A stretch of DNA of 64,000 nt, from assembly GCA_016218085.1 (NCBI GenBank), contig JACREY010000008.1, positions 124,001 through 188,000 of the forward strand, given 5' to 3'. Below, one piece after another: positions 1 through 8,988 of the stretch. A program made the translations under genes and the position numbers. Source of the DNA: Ignavibacteriota bacterium. GTDB lineage: Bacteria > Bacteroidota > Ignavibacteria > Tepidaquicellales > Tepidaquicellaceae. Each line of letters begins with the position of its first letter. The first letter of the stretch is position 1. Below the pieces are notes generated by a model. The model saw only the letters and a program-made list of their open reading frames with translations. It was not told the DNA's origin and did no database searches.

Positions 1-177
1 TTCTAAATTTCTAAATTCGCGAATTGTACTTCCAAGCATCTCATATTCCTGCCTGAAACCGGAATTATTTTCTATTTCATTAAGGATTGCTTCCTTTATT
101 TCTGAATCGATTAGCCTGCCTACAATAAAATCGGGCAGATTAAATAACAATTCTTCTTTTGAAAATTCTCTGTTCAT
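1..177 (-). CDS. Probable anti-sigma-type regulator, N-terminal part (runs off the window)
   Basis: The ATG is the complement of 175-177 and the frame stays open to base 1, giving 59 residues that start MNREFSKEELLFNLPDF. It begins 3 nt after the stop of the ECF sigma gene, so the two are almost certainly co-transcribed. The visible part is charged and helical, with no membrane segment and no zinc-finger Cys/His cluster. A gene directly after an ECF sigma factor is often its anti-sigma factor. That role is inferred from position only, because the missing C-terminal part would carry any membrane anchor. Confidence 0.6.
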   Translation of the reverse strand, partial: MNREFSKEELLFNLPDFIVGRLIDSEIKEAILNEIENNSGFRQEYEMLGSTIREFRNLE

Positions 178-180
178 ATT

Positions 181-759
181 TTAAATTCTTTTTGTTTTCT
201 CTTTTATTATTGTCCGGATTTTCTTAAAAGCATGAAAATAGTTTGCTTTTAAACCTCCGACCGATGTATTTGTTATTTTTGCGATCTCTTCATAAGACAG
301 TTCTTCGTAAAATCTGAGTGTAAATACAGTTCTCTGCTGTTCAGGTAAGGACTGTATTGCCTCCTTAATAATCCCGGAATTCAATTTGTTATCATAATTC
401 TCATCAGGGTTCTTCTCGCCGGATTTAATTCTGAATGCTTCATCATCAAGGCCCTTTGTAACGGAAGAAGTCGTTTTAGTCTTTTTAATATGGTTCAGGG
501 AATAATTCACTGCCATTTTATAAATGTACGTATATAAAGCTGATTCACCTCTGAAATCACTGAGTGATTTATATAGTTTAACGAATACTTCCTGCGTAAT
601 ATCGTCTGCATCGTCATGATTAAGTACAAATTTCCTTGTGACCCAGTAAATTTTTTTCTGATATTTCAAAATAATTAAATTAAAAGCACTGCGATTGCCT
701 TTAATAAAGCTTTCAATAATATCTTTATCTTCGCTATTTATGTTAATGTTATCTTCCAA
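181..759 (-). CDS. RNA polymerase ECF sigma factor (sigma-70 family)
   Basis: This is a 192-residue protein of typical ECF length. Region 2 covers about residues 20-95, with DDITQEVFVKLYKSL in the core-binding helix and FRGESALYTYIYKMAVN in the -10 recognition helix. Region 4 covers about residues 135-185, with LPEQQRTVFTLRFYEELSY leading into a helix-turn-helix. Regions 1.1 and 3 are absent, as in ECF factors. The start is TTG: a TAA lies two codons upstream in frame and no earlier ATG exists. It diverges from the lytic transglycosylase gene across about 120 nt and probably shares an operon with the partial regulator downstream. The signal it answers to cannot be read from the sequence. Confidence 0.93.
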   Translation of the reverse strand: MEDNININSEDKDIIESFIKGNRSAFNLIILKYQKKIYWVTRKFVLNHDDADDITQEVFVKLYKSLSDFRGESALYTYIYKMAVNYSLNHIKKTKTTSSVTKGLDDEAFRIKSGEKNPDENYDNKLNSGIIKEAIQSLPEQQRTVFTLRFYEELSYEEIAKITNTSVGGLKANYFHAFKKIRTIIKEKTKRI

Positions 760-881
760 TATTTAATCCAGTTATTAGACAAAAATAAACAATTTCAGGT
801 TTAATTGTACAGAATATCATTTTTATGCTGAATTTTTAAAGCACTTTGATTAAATTAAAAATTGTGAATTAAGAATAAATT

Positions 882-1877
882 TTGTTAAAACAAATTATTA
901 GGCGGAAATACATTTTAATCGCAGTTTTTATAGGAATCTGTCTGATTGCCTATGCGATTTTCAGCAAAAAAAATTCACAGCTTCCGTTATCCGGGACTCA
1001 GTTGAAAAACGAGGAATCCGAAATTCTGATACCGCCGGACATGAGTAATTTACAAAACAATAACCCAAATTTTAATCCAAACGAAAAATATTTTTTTATT
1101 GTAAGCAAATGTGAAGGTCTTTTCAGCGAATGGTATGAGGTATTTGATTATTTTTCAGCAAATAAATCGCTTGTCATTAAAAACAAGAATATAGATTCTG
1201 CAGGTCTGGAAAAACTTTCGGATAAAATTAGGAAAGTTCAAAACGCATTTAGTATCGGCAATGTTAATGAACTTGTAAGCGAATACGGTGATATGATAAA
1301 ATCGCAGTGCACGCATTATAATATTGACTGGCGCCTGATACTTGCCCTGATTCATCAGGAATCACTTTTTAATTCAAATGCTGTATCCAGAGCGGGCGCT
1401 TTTGGATTGATGCAGATTATGCCCAGGACGGGTCTTGGTCTGCAAAACGAATTGAATCTTGAAGATACGAAAACACCGCAGAATAACCTTACCGCAGGTA
1501 TGTATTATTATGCAACTCTTGTGGCTAATTTTGAATTTGCAGGTGATGAAAAATATAAATTTGCATTAGCAGCATACAATGCAGGATTCGGAAGGGTAGT
1601 GGATGCAATGACGATTACATTTTATTTCGGAAAGGACTATAAAATATGGGACAATGTAAAGGAATATTATCCTTATTTATCATCAAAACAGGACTCAGTT
1701 CACGGGCTGGTTTGGCCGAATACCAAGCGTCCACCGGCAGGAACGCTTGATAACTGGATTGAACCCTATAAATACGTTGAGAACATCTGGTTTTATTTTA
1801 ATGAATATAAAAAGTACTTTCCCGGGAACCTGCCGGACCAAAAAACGAAAGTAAAAAAAACCAAGAAAAAAAATTAA
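882..1877 (+). CDS. Membrane-anchored lytic transglycosylase (SLT domain, GH23)
   Basis: This enzyme cleaves the MurNAc-GlcNAc bond of peptidoglycan non-hydrolytically, in the periplasm. Residues 5-27 form an N-terminal membrane anchor or signal segment. The SLT domain starts near residue 145 with WRLILALIHQESLFNSNA. E160 of HQES is the catalytic glutamate, followed by GAFGLMQIMP and later FALAAYNAGFGRV, all hallmark GH23 motifs. The lysine-rich tail is of unknown role. The start is TTG; the next in-frame ATG falls after the anchor. The downstream aminotransferase begins 4 nt after the stop, suggesting co-transcription. Confidence 0.92.
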   Translation: MLKQIIRRKYILIAVFIGICLIAYAIFSKKNSQLPLSGTQLKNEESEILIPPDMSNLQNNNPNFNPNEKYFFIVSKCEGLFSEWYEVFDYFSANKSLVIKNKNIDSAGLEKLSDKIRKVQNAFSIGNVNELVSEYGDMIKSQCTHYNIDWRLILALIHQESLFNSNAVSRAGAFGLMQIMPRTGLGLQNELNLEDTKTPQNNLTAGMYYYATLVANFEFAGDEKYKFALAAYNAGFGRVVDAMTITFYFGKDYKIWDNVKEYYPYLSSKQDSVHGLVWPNTKRPPAGTLDNWIEPYKYVENIWFYFNEYKKYFPGNLPDQKTKVKKTKKKN

Positions 1878-1881
1878 AAAT

Positions 1882-3051
1882 ATGAACAACGCGGAAAATC
1901 TGATTGAAACAATAGAAAAAATTGAAGATGCAAGAAAAATATTTCCTGTAACTGAGTCATGCGTGTATCTGGATTCGGCTCATTACAGCCAGTACTCGCT
2001 CGAAACAAACAGGAGACTTGTAAATTTCATAAATGAATTTACTTATACAAACAAAAATTTAAGTACATTTGTAAACAAGAAAGCAGATGTGCTAAAGGAA
2101 AAGATTGCAAAAATCATTAATGCAGGGAAAGAAAATATTATTATAACCGGAAGTACAACTCACGGTTTGAACATTTTTGCGAACGGAATTAATCTGAAAG
2201 CGGGGGAGAGGGTGGCTTTTGCTGATTCTGAATTTCCTGCAGTTGTTTATCCCTGGCTCAATCAGAATAAATTAAAAGGAACAGAATATGTCTATATTCC
2301 TTCTGAAAACGGTAAAATTCGGCTAGAAGATATTGAAAGTATTATTACAGAAAACAATGTAAAGGTTTTGACAATTAGTTCAGTGGAATTTCTTGGCTTC
2401 CGGAATAATCTGTCTGAAATTAGCAGAATTTGTACGGAAAATAACTGCATTCTCCTTGTCGATGCAATACAGAGTCTTGGGGTATGCCCGATGGATGTTC
2501 AAAAATACAAAATAGATTTTCTTGCAGCCGGAGCGCAGAAGTGGATGATGTCTCCTGCGGGAATCGGGTTTGCGTATATTTCAGACAGGATGAGAAGTGT
2601 AATAGTCCCGACCTATGCTTCTACATCAGTCATTAAGTATGATTTCAAGAATTTTCTTGAATATGAACTTAATTTCAGGGATGATGCATCCGCTTATGAG
2701 AATTCAACTCACAATTGTCTCGGAATGATTGGGCTTGAGTCGACGATGGATTTGTTTTTAAAAATCGGAGTTCAAAATATTTTCAGTCACATAATCGGAC
2801 TTCTCGATGAATTTATTTCCGGGATTGATTTAAAAAAATATAATATTGAATCATCTTTAAAGCAGGAAAACCGCTCGAACATACTAATATTTTCCCATAA
2901 AGAAAGAAACAGAAATGATGAGATTCAAAAATACCTTGAGTCGAAGAAAATATTTATTGCTTTGAGAGAAGGTTTTCTAAGGGTTTCACCGCATTTATTT
3001 AATAATGCAGCAGATATCAGAATATTCCTAAAAGAGCTTAACGGGATTTAA
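1882..3051 (+). CDS. Class V aminotransferase (SufS/cysteine-desulfurase-like fold)
   Basis: This is a PLP-dependent enzyme of 389 residues. Recognisable elements are ITGSTTHGLNIFANGI (cofactor phosphate region), LLVDAIQSLGV (the Asp contacting the pyridine nitrogen) and AGAQKWMMSPAGIGF, where K220 would form the Schiff base. The C-terminal stretch ends in LRVSPHLFNN, typical of the family. It lacks an obvious SufS/IscS active-site Cys loop, so it may be an aminotransferase, kynureninase-like or selenocysteine-lyase-like enzyme rather than a true desulfurase. No suf or isc genes are adjacent. It lies 4 nt after the transglycosylase gene and abuts the convergent ComF-like gene with no spacer. 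Confidence 0.85.
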   Translation: MNNAENLIETIEKIEDARKIFPVTESCVYLDSAHYSQYSLETNRRLVNFINEFTYTNKNLSTFVNKKADVLKEKIAKIINAGKENIIITGSTTHGLNIFANGINLKAGERVAFADSEFPAVVYPWLNQNKLKGTEYVYIPSENGKIRLEDIESIITENNVKVLTISSVEFLGFRNNLSEISRICTENNCILLVDAIQSLGVCPMDVQKYKIDFLAAGAQKWMMSPAGIGFAYISDRMRSVIVPTYASTSVIKYDFKNFLEYELNFRDDASAYENSTHNCLGMIGLESTMDLFLKIGVQNIFSHIIGLLDEFISGIDLKKYNIESSLKQENRSNILIFSHKERNRNDEIQKYLESKKIFIALREGFLRVSPHLFNNAADIRIFLKELNGI

Positions 3052-3747
3052 TTACCTTGCAGAAGCAATCGTAAATGCGGAAATTTCTTTTATGTCTTCA
3101 TTTCTAAGCACCTTAATTACCTCATTCATTGTAGCTCCTGTGGTAACAACGTCATCAACGAGTAAAATGCTTTTACCGGAAATTTTACATTTAAAAGTAT
3201 CGTTTATTTTGAAAGCGTCCTTCACGTTTGATAGTCTTTCAAAATATTTCAGATGAGTTTGTGATTTTGTGTGTCTTGTTCTTATGATCAGGTTGTTTAT
3301 CTGGCTGATACCTAAAATAGAATTTAATCCGGAGCAAATAAATTCTGATTGGTTGTATCCTCTTTCCCTGACTTTGGTTTTAAATAACGGAACCGGGCAA
3401 ATTATATCATATCTTTCCAGCTTTGTGAATGTCTTAACATATTCTCCGCCGTAATATTTACCAAGGAAACTTCCAATTCTACTGAATCCTCTGTATTTCA
3501 GGTAATGGATTAAAACTTGAGCAGGGCTTTCGGATCTGAAGGGAAGATAGCTGTTAAAAAAATCTGCTTTTACTTTTTCTCTCAATTCCAAAAGGTCATC
3601 AGGTGTTAATCTCGGAATTCCGGAAAGTAATTTATCATCAACAAAATCATTTGAATTTTCCCTGCTGAGCTTTTTATCTGAAATAATGCAGATTTTTGGA
3701 AAGAAAAAATCTTTGATATTGTCGAAAAAATTTTCCAGAAATATCAA
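3052..3747 (-). CDS. ComF-family phosphoribosyltransferase-like protein
   Basis: This 231-residue protein has the ComF layout. LIHYLKYRGFSRIGSFLG and CPVPLFKTKVRERGYNQSE are the family's central motifs, and SILLVDDVVTTGATMNE is the PRPP-binding loop near residue 190. ComF proteins act in DNA uptake or salvage, but the reaction is unproved for most members. The N-terminal four-Cys zinc site usual in ComF is missing: only CIISDKK remains where two CxxC pairs would be expected. The stop codon abuts the convergent aminotransferase stop. No other competence gene is visible nearby. Confidence 0.85.
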   Translation of the reverse strand: MIFLENFFDNIKDFFFPKICIISDKKLSRENSNDFVDDKLLSGIPRLTPDDLLELREKVKADFFNSYLPFRSESPAQVLIHYLKYRGFSRIGSFLGKYYGGEYVKTFTKLERYDIICPVPLFKTKVRERGYNQSEFICSGLNSILGISQINNLIIRTRHTKSQTHLKYFERLSNVKDAFKINDTFKCKISGKSILLVDDVVTTGATMNEVIKVLRNEDIKEISAFTIASAR

Positions 3748-3797
3748 TATTATTTAGTTTCAGGAGACTGGTATAACTTATAGATATTTAAAGTAAA

Positions 3798-4256
3798 TCA
3801 GTTAATGTCCTTGAGTAAATCCGATAAAAAAGTTTTCAATTCTTTCAGGTCGCTAATCAGGGGTTTATTATCAATATCGCCGTTCGTCTGTTCAGCTGAT
3901 TTTTGTTCGTCCGAATTAAACAGGCTTAATTCAGTTTTTGTATGCGCAAAAGAAGCTTTTGGTTTTGCATCGTCCGTACCTGTCAGGAGTTGTTCTTCTT
4001 CTTTAATATTATATGACTTAAGAAGCTTTTTAGCACCTTCAATTGTATATTTTTCATCACGAAGAAGCTTTTTTATGTGCAGAATCAGCTTTATGTCTTT
4101 GTTGGTATAGATTCGGTTCCCGGCAAGGTTTTTAGCCGGTTTAAGCTGGTCAAATTCTGTTTCCCAGTATCGTAATACATATTGCTCCAAATCAGTTATT
4201 TTACTCACTTCACTAATCGAATAGTAAAGTTTTTTCATTGCAAAGTTTTTCTTCAT
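3798..4256 (-). CDS. MerR-family transcriptional regulator
   Basis: This 152-residue protein has a winged helix-turn-helix of MerR type at about residues 9-80. YYSISEVSKITDLEQYVLRY is the recognition-helix region, followed by WETEF and the wing GNRIYTNKDIKLILHIKKLL. The C-terminal half is polar and has no Cys pattern for metal sensing. It resembles the short MerR-like proteins widespread in Bacteroidota whose targets are unknown. Translation could also begin at the second Met (residue 7). It sits alone between the ComF-like gene and a 200-nt A+T-rich spacer. Confidence 0.88.
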   Translation of the reverse strand: MKKNFAMKKLYYSISEVSKITDLEQYVLRYWETEFDQLKPAKNLAGNRIYTNKDIKLILHIKKLLRDEKYTIEGAKKLLKSYNIKEEEQLLTGTDDAKPKASFAHTKTELSLFNSDEQKSAEQTNGDIDNKPLISDLKELKTFLSDLLKDIN

Positions 4257-4459
4257 AATATTTGGATATTATACTAAAATATATGTATTATAAATAGATT
4301 TATCAATACAAATGTTTTAAGCAATACTTTTTGTCAATGTTTATAACTATTTTAAATATAACGAGATAGCACCGATACTCTAAAATGCATTTTATAAAAA
4401 TACATAATTCATTATGTTAATAGAATCAAAAATGTGAAATTTTAAACCAATACTTTATT

Positions 4460-6145
4460 ATGAAATTTATCAATTTTTTGCTTTTAATTTTTACTGCAAT
4501 AGTCTTTTTTGCCTGCTCAAAAAGTGAGACAACTGTATTTCTGAATGGAAAAATATATACATTGGATAAGAACAATTCAGTTGTAGAGGCAATCGCTGTA
4601 AAGGATGGAAAAATCATAGATTTAGGGAAAAGTAATGAAATTAAAGATAAATATGGAAAAGAGAAAACCGTTGATTTAGCAGGTAAAACCGTTTTACCCG
4701 GATTTATTGAATCTGAAGGCTCTCTTGTGGATTTTTCGCTCGAGCTTGCAAGGTATAACAATATGGCAGATTTGAAAAATCTTAAGAGTATTGAAAAAAT
4801 TATTAATGCCGTAACCGATAAAGTGAAAAACTCAAAAGAAGGTTCGTGGGTTGGAGGATACGGTTGGGATGATGAAAGTCTTGCCGGTGAGATAGAATTA
4901 ATTACAAAAAGTACTCTGGATAAAATATCCACTAAACATCATATATACTTGATTAACAGTGACGGGACAATTGTATGGTGCAACTCAAAAGTAATTAAAG
5001 CCCTGCAGATTACAAATCTGACTCCTTCACCAGAAGGCGGAGAAATAAGCAGGGATGATAATGGTGAACTTGACGGGCTGTTGTTTGGTAAAGCAATAAA
5101 TCTTGTTAAGGAGAAACTTCCGAAATTCACAAAGGAAGACATGCAAAATGCCCTTGAAGGTGGTGCCAGGGAAATGCTAAAATATGGAATTACAGGTGTG
5201 GCAGACAGGAATTTAACAAGCGAGTCGATTAATGCATTTAAAGAGCTTATAGACAGCAGCAGAATACCAATTCATATTTATGCTATTCTCACAGGAAGTG
5301 ACGAGGCATTCGGCGAGTATCTTAATAAAGGAATTGTAGCTGACTATAAGAATAAACTTTCGGTCAGGTCAGTAACACTTGATTATGACGGAGCATTCGA
5401 GCTTCAGAGTGCTGCTATGAGTGAAAACTACAAAACTGAAAGTAAGAAGAAAAATCCATATACGGATGAAGCCACAATTGAAAAAACTCTGAGAGCCGCA
5501 CTGGATAAGAATTTTCAGTTCACAATTAAGACTGTTGGTGATGAAGCTGTTAACAGGGTATTGAACATAATAGAAAAGGTTATTAAGGAAAAGAATCCCA
5601 AAGATGCCAGAATAAAACTTGAGAATGTTGAATTTATAAGCCAGAGCGATTTGAACAGGATTAAGGAATTGAAGATAATACTTTCTGTAAGGCCTGAATC
5701 GAGTGTATCAGATATGGATTATATCAATATTCTGATTTCACCTGAAGCAAAAAAGAATTTTGCATTATGGAATTCTATGATTAAGAGTGCGGGATTAATT
5801 ACAAGCGGATCGGGATTTCCGTTCAGTCTTTCCATAAGCCCTTTAACCGGTATTTATTATCTGACTGCCAGGCAGCCTGTTGATACTTTATTAAGCGATG
5901 TACCGAATCCTGACCAGAAAATTTCAGTTCAGGATGCCGTAAAGGCATATACTGTCTGGGCTGCGTATTCAACTTTCCAGGAGGAAACAAGGGGAACGCT
6001 TGAGAAGGGCAAGTTTGCAGATATGGTAGTGCTTTCGGATGATATTTTTAATTTAACCGGAACTGCAATACTGAATACAAAAGTAATAATGACGATTGTT
6101 AACGGAATAGTAGAATATGAAATCAAAGAAAACAAAACGAAGTAA
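4460..6145 (+). CDS. Amidohydrolase-superfamily lipoprotein (YtcJ-like) lacking metal ligands
   Basis: The 561-residue protein begins with a lipoprotein-type signal (FLLLIFTAIVFFACSKS, Cys19) and then follows the YtcJ-like amidohydrolase pattern. These landmarks include VFLNGKIYTLDKNNSVVEAI, VDLAGKTVLPGFIES, GYGWDD, KYGITGVADRN, a late AYTVWAAYSTFQEETRGTLE and GKFADMVVLSDD. The expected metal ligands are all replaced. HxH becomes E86/S88, the Lys of 'VKL.DG' becomes T306, the His of 'HAIGD' becomes K357, the His of 'EHAQ' becomes N389 and the Asp of 'GSDFP' becomes G452. The fold is kept but hydrolytic activity looks lost. Its stop overlaps the prmC start (TAATG). The function is unknown; it could bind a ligand or have a structural role. 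Confidence 0.85.
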   Translation: MKFINFLLLIFTAIVFFACSKSETTVFLNGKIYTLDKNNSVVEAIAVKDGKIIDLGKSNEIKDKYGKEKTVDLAGKTVLPGFIESEGSLVDFSLELARYNNMADLKNLKSIEKIINAVTDKVKNSKEGSWVGGYGWDDESLAGEIELITKSTLDKISTKHHIYLINSDGTIVWCNSKVIKALQITNLTPSPEGGEISRDDNGELDGLLFGKAINLVKEKLPKFTKEDMQNALEGGAREMLKYGITGVADRNLTSESINAFKELIDSSRIPIHIYAILTGSDEAFGEYLNKGIVADYKNKLSVRSVTLDYDGAFELQSAAMSENYKTESKKKNPYTDEATIEKTLRAALDKNFQFTIKTVGDEAVNRVLNIIEKVIKEKNPKDARIKLENVEFISQSDLNRIKELKIILSVRPESSVSDMDYINILISPEAKKNFALWNSMIKSAGLITSGSGFPFSLSISPLTGIYYLTARQPVDTLLSDVPNPDQKISVQDAVKAYTVWAAYSTFQEETRGTLEKGKFADMVVLSDDIFNLTGTAILNTKVIMTIVNGIVEYEIKENKTK

Positions 6146-7011
6146 TGCAGGAAAAAAAGTTAACAACTTTACTTGAAATAATAAAATATTCGGCTAATCT
6201 TCTAAGTGATAAAGGTATAAAGGACTCAAGACTGAATGTTGAACTTATGTTTTGTGATATTCTTAAATGCGACAGGATAAAACTGTATCTTGATTTTGAC
6301 AAGCCCCTGCAACAGGACGAAATCACAATTTTTAAAAAGATGCTGAAAAGAAGAATGCTTAAAGAGCCGCTTCAATACATACTGGGCAAAACAAATTTCT
6401 ATGGTTACGATATTATACTGAATAGCAAAGTTCTGATACCAAGGCAGGAAACTGAAATTCTTGTTGAAAAAATTATTAATGATATTCTTAGTTCATCCCA
6501 CGAATTTATAAGAATTCTGGAAATCGGCTCCGGTAGCGGATGCATAGCTGTGGCATTGAGCGGGGAGCTAAGTAAAAAAAATATAAAGCACAGAATACTA
6601 TCCATAGATATTTCTGAAGAAGCAATCGATATTGCCAGGCAAAATGCAGATAGGAATAATATAGAACTGAGTAATTTGGAATTCAGGAAATTTGATTTTC
6701 TAAAAGAAAGCATCACTGATATTTTTGATTATGTAGTTTCGAATCCGCCATATATTCCTGAAAAGGATATTCAGTCCCTTGATGATGAAGTCAGGTTGTA
6801 TGAACCTGTAAATGCTCTTTCGGACGGGGGGGAGGGTACGGCATTTTATTCAAAGATTTTCAGTGAGTTAGCAGATAAATCCAGGATTTTTCTTGAAATT
6901 GGAGACGGAAGAAGAAAATATATTGAAGACGAATTGAAGAAACACAATATAAAGGACTATAATTTTTGTAAAGATTATTGTAATATTGACAGGGTATTAA
7001 TAATAAAATAA
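6145..7011 (+). CDS. prmC: Peptide chain release factor N5-glutamine methyltransferase
   Basis: PrmC methylates the glutamine of the GGQ motif in release factors RF1 and RF2, using S-adenosylmethionine. The 288-residue protein has the N-terminal helical substrate domain and ILGKTNFYGYDIILNSKVLI. The motif I loop LEIGSGSGCIAVAL lies near residue 128, and VVSNPPYIPEKD carries the diagnostic NPPY of N-methyltransferases. The ATG shares its A with the stop of the upstream lipoprotein gene, so translation is probably coupled. The dtd gene follows after 1 nt, making a translation-quality cluster. Confidence 0.95.
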   Translation: MQEKKLTTLLEIIKYSANLLSDKGIKDSRLNVELMFCDILKCDRIKLYLDFDKPLQQDEITIFKKMLKRRMLKEPLQYILGKTNFYGYDIILNSKVLIPRQETEILVEKIINDILSSSHEFIRILEIGSGSGCIAVALSGELSKKNIKHRILSIDISEEAIDIARQNADRNNIELSNLEFRKFDFLKESITDIFDYVVSNPPYIPEKDIQSLDDEVRLYEPVNALSDGGEGTAFYSKIFSELADKSRIFLEIGDGRRKYIEDELKKHNIKDYNFCKDYCNIDRVLIIK

Positions 7012-7012
7012 A

Positions 7013-7459
7013 ATGATTGCGGTAGTTCAAAGGGTATTAAAATCAGGAGTAGAAGTAGAAGGAAAAACAGTCAGCAGAATATCAAAAGGCCTGCTTGTAT
7101 TCTTAGGAGTAAAAAAGGGAGACAGAGAGGATAATGCTGATACACTGGCAAAGAAAATTGCCGGCCTGAGAATATTTCCTGATAAAGAAGGAAAGATGAA
7201 CCTGAATGTAGGCGATACGGGTGGCGAGATACTCGTAATCTCACAATTCACACTTTGCACAGACAACAGCAAAAGCGGTAACAGGCCGAGCTTTACATTT
7301 GCAGAAGACCCGGAAAGGGCAAATTCGCTTTATGAATATTTTATCGGAAGGCTTAAGGCAGAATACAATGCCGGTAAAATATTCTCGGGGGTCTTTGCGG
7401 CTGAAATGAAAGTTGATATTCTAAACGACGGTCCAGTAACTATAATACTCGAAAAATAA
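7013..7459 (+). CDS. dtd: D-aminoacyl-tRNA deacylase
   Basis: This enzyme frees tRNA from wrongly attached D-amino acids and glycine, using an RNA-based mechanism in the cytosol. The 148 residues match the family length. MIAVVQRVLKSGVEVEG is the typical start, LVISQFTLCTD contains the SQFT active-site motif, and SGNRPSF with the C-terminal NDGPVTIILE completes the cross-subunit Gly-Pro signature region. It starts 1 nt after prmC and is followed after 1 nt by the DUF2520 gene. Confidence 0.96.
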   Translation: MIAVVQRVLKSGVEVEGKTVSRISKGLLVFLGVKKGDREDNADTLAKKIAGLRIFPDKEGKMNLNVGDTGGEILVISQFTLCTDNSKSGNRPSFTFAEDPERANSLYEYFIGRLKAEYNAGKIFSGVFAAEMKVDILNDGPVTIILEK

Positions 7460-7460
7460 T

Positions 7461-8366
7461 TTGACTGGAATTAAAAAATATCTCAATAAGAAGATTTGCC
7501 TTGTCGGACTTGGCAAGGTCGGATCTGCATTGTATCACGCGCTTATTAATTCAGGTTTACCTGTAAGCAGTGTTGTGGAAAAAAATACAAGACAGGGGAA
7601 AAGAATTATTTCGGGACGCAATGATGTCGCTTTCAGGAAAAATATTACAGGAAAAATATTAAAAGAATGTGATGTAATTATTTATTCAGTGCAGGAAAAG
7701 AATCTGAAAGATGCAGTCGGCGAACTTAAAAAGTATAAAAAAATCCTGAATGATAAAATCCTGCTTCATACCAGCGGAGTTGAAACTTCGGAATTATTTG
7801 AATCCGTTTCGTCAAGAAAAGCATTGAACGGCTCATTTCATCCATTACAGACATTTAATCATATATCATATAATAATAATAACTTGCTGAATAATATATA
7901 CTTTGGAATAGAGGGCGGTAGTGTTGCTGTAAAGTATGCAAAAATTATTTGCAGTGTTCTGGAATGCCGTCATATAGTTATTCCAAAAAGCAAAAAAACA
8001 TTTTATCACAGCTTATGTGTGATAGCTTCGAATTTCCTAGTAACTCATTATAATATATTAGGCAGACTTTCTGAAGAGCTGTCTCCCGATAAAAAAAGTG
8101 GAATAGAAATATTTGAAGCTATAATCAGAACCACTACCGATAATGTTTTTATACACGGAACTCAGAAATCATTAACCGGCCCTTTTGCGAGAGGCGATAT
8201 AAAGACCATCCAAAAGCACCTTGAATATATGAGAGAGAATATCCCGAATCACTTGTATTATTATGTTCTGCACGGGCTTGAGGCACTTTCATTATCTGTG
8301 AAAGAAAAAAAAATAGAGCGGAAAACTGCTGAACAAATTGAAAAATTATTAATTAAGTTTATATAA
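7461..8366 (+). CDS. Rossmann-fold dehydrogenase-like protein (DUF2520)
   Basis: This 301-residue protein opens with a dinucleotide-binding fold (KICLVGLGKVGSALYHALIN, GxGxxG). It continues with HTSGVETSELF and NGSFHPLQTF, which are family landmarks, and a helical C-terminal DUF2520 dimerisation domain. Proteins of this family resemble ProC and 6-phosphogluconate dehydrogenase-type oxidoreductases, but no substrate is established. The start is TTG, 1 nt after the dtd stop; translation is probably coupled to dtd. Confidence 0.88.
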   Translation: MTGIKKYLNKKICLVGLGKVGSALYHALINSGLPVSSVVEKNTRQGKRIISGRNDVAFRKNITGKILKECDVIIYSVQEKNLKDAVGELKKYKKILNDKILLHTSGVETSELFESVSSRKALNGSFHPLQTFNHISYNNNNLLNNIYFGIEGGSVAVKYAKIICSVLECRHIVIPKSKKTFYHSLCVIASNFLVTHYNILGRLSEELSPDKKSGIEIFEAIIRTTTDNVFIHGTQKSLTGPFARGDIKTIQKHLEYMRENIPNHLYYYVLHGLEALSLSVKEKKIERKTAEQIEKLLIKFI

Positions 8367-8373
8367 ATCCGAA

Positions 8374-8988
8374 ATGAGAATAACCAAATTATTATTTCTG
8401 CTGCTGATATTACTTGCAGCAGGATACAGCTGCTCACAGGAAGATTCATTAAAGGCAGGTCTGAAAAATTTAAATTATAAAAAACCGGGCGGTATCTTCA
8501 TTTCTCCTGTTCTTGGGGCTGAATTTCCTACAAGGGATTTTGTATCAAATTCGAAATACGCTTTCTGTATCGGGGGTAAACTTGAATATTCTTCTCTAAA
8601 CATTTATCCTCTCGTCATAGGTGCTTCCATACAATATCAGAATCACAGCGGGGCTGATGATTTCAAGACAAAGTATCTTCTGAATTCCTTAAGCACAAAA
8701 ATTACTTCATTCGGAGCAAGTGTAGATATCCTTCTGAATAAATATCTTAATTCAAGTTTCACAATCCCGTTCGTTTTTCTCGAAGCAAAGATGCTTAATG
8801 TAAAGAGGGAAGCTTCGCCCGAAAGCAACTACCCTGATTTCAAAAGCACGGACAGCAAAATAGGATACGGTATTGGAGGTGGTTTTACATTATACATTTT
8901 CGATATTTACGGGACTTATTTCTATGCTAAGGAATACAGCACTGTTTCCGTTAAGATGAGATTCAGATTCCCTCTGATAAAATTTTAA
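8374..8988 (+). CDS. Putative outer-membrane beta-barrel protein
   Basis: The 204-residue product has an N-terminal signal peptide (residues 1-20, LLFLLLILLAAGYSC). The rest alternates hydrophobic and polar residues with many aromatics and glycines, for example GIFISPVLGAEFPTRDF and KIGYGIGGGFTLYIFDIYG, ending in MRFRFPLIKF. That ending and pattern suggest a small eight-stranded barrel. A lipidated Cys at residue 20 is possible but the lipobox is poor. It lies 7 nt after the DUF2520 gene and its stop overlaps the convergent glycosyltransferase gene by 4 nt. No specific function is recognised. Confidence 0.7.
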   Translation: MRITKLLFLLLILLAAGYSCSQEDSLKAGLKNLNYKKPGGIFISPVLGAEFPTRDFVSNSKYAFCIGGKLEYSSLNIYPLVIGASIQYQNHSGADDFKTKYLLNSLSTKITSFGASVDILLNKYLNSSFTIPFVFLEAKMLNVKREASPESNYPDFKSTDSKIGYGIGGGFTLYIFDIYGTYFYAKEYSTVSVKMRFRFPLIKF

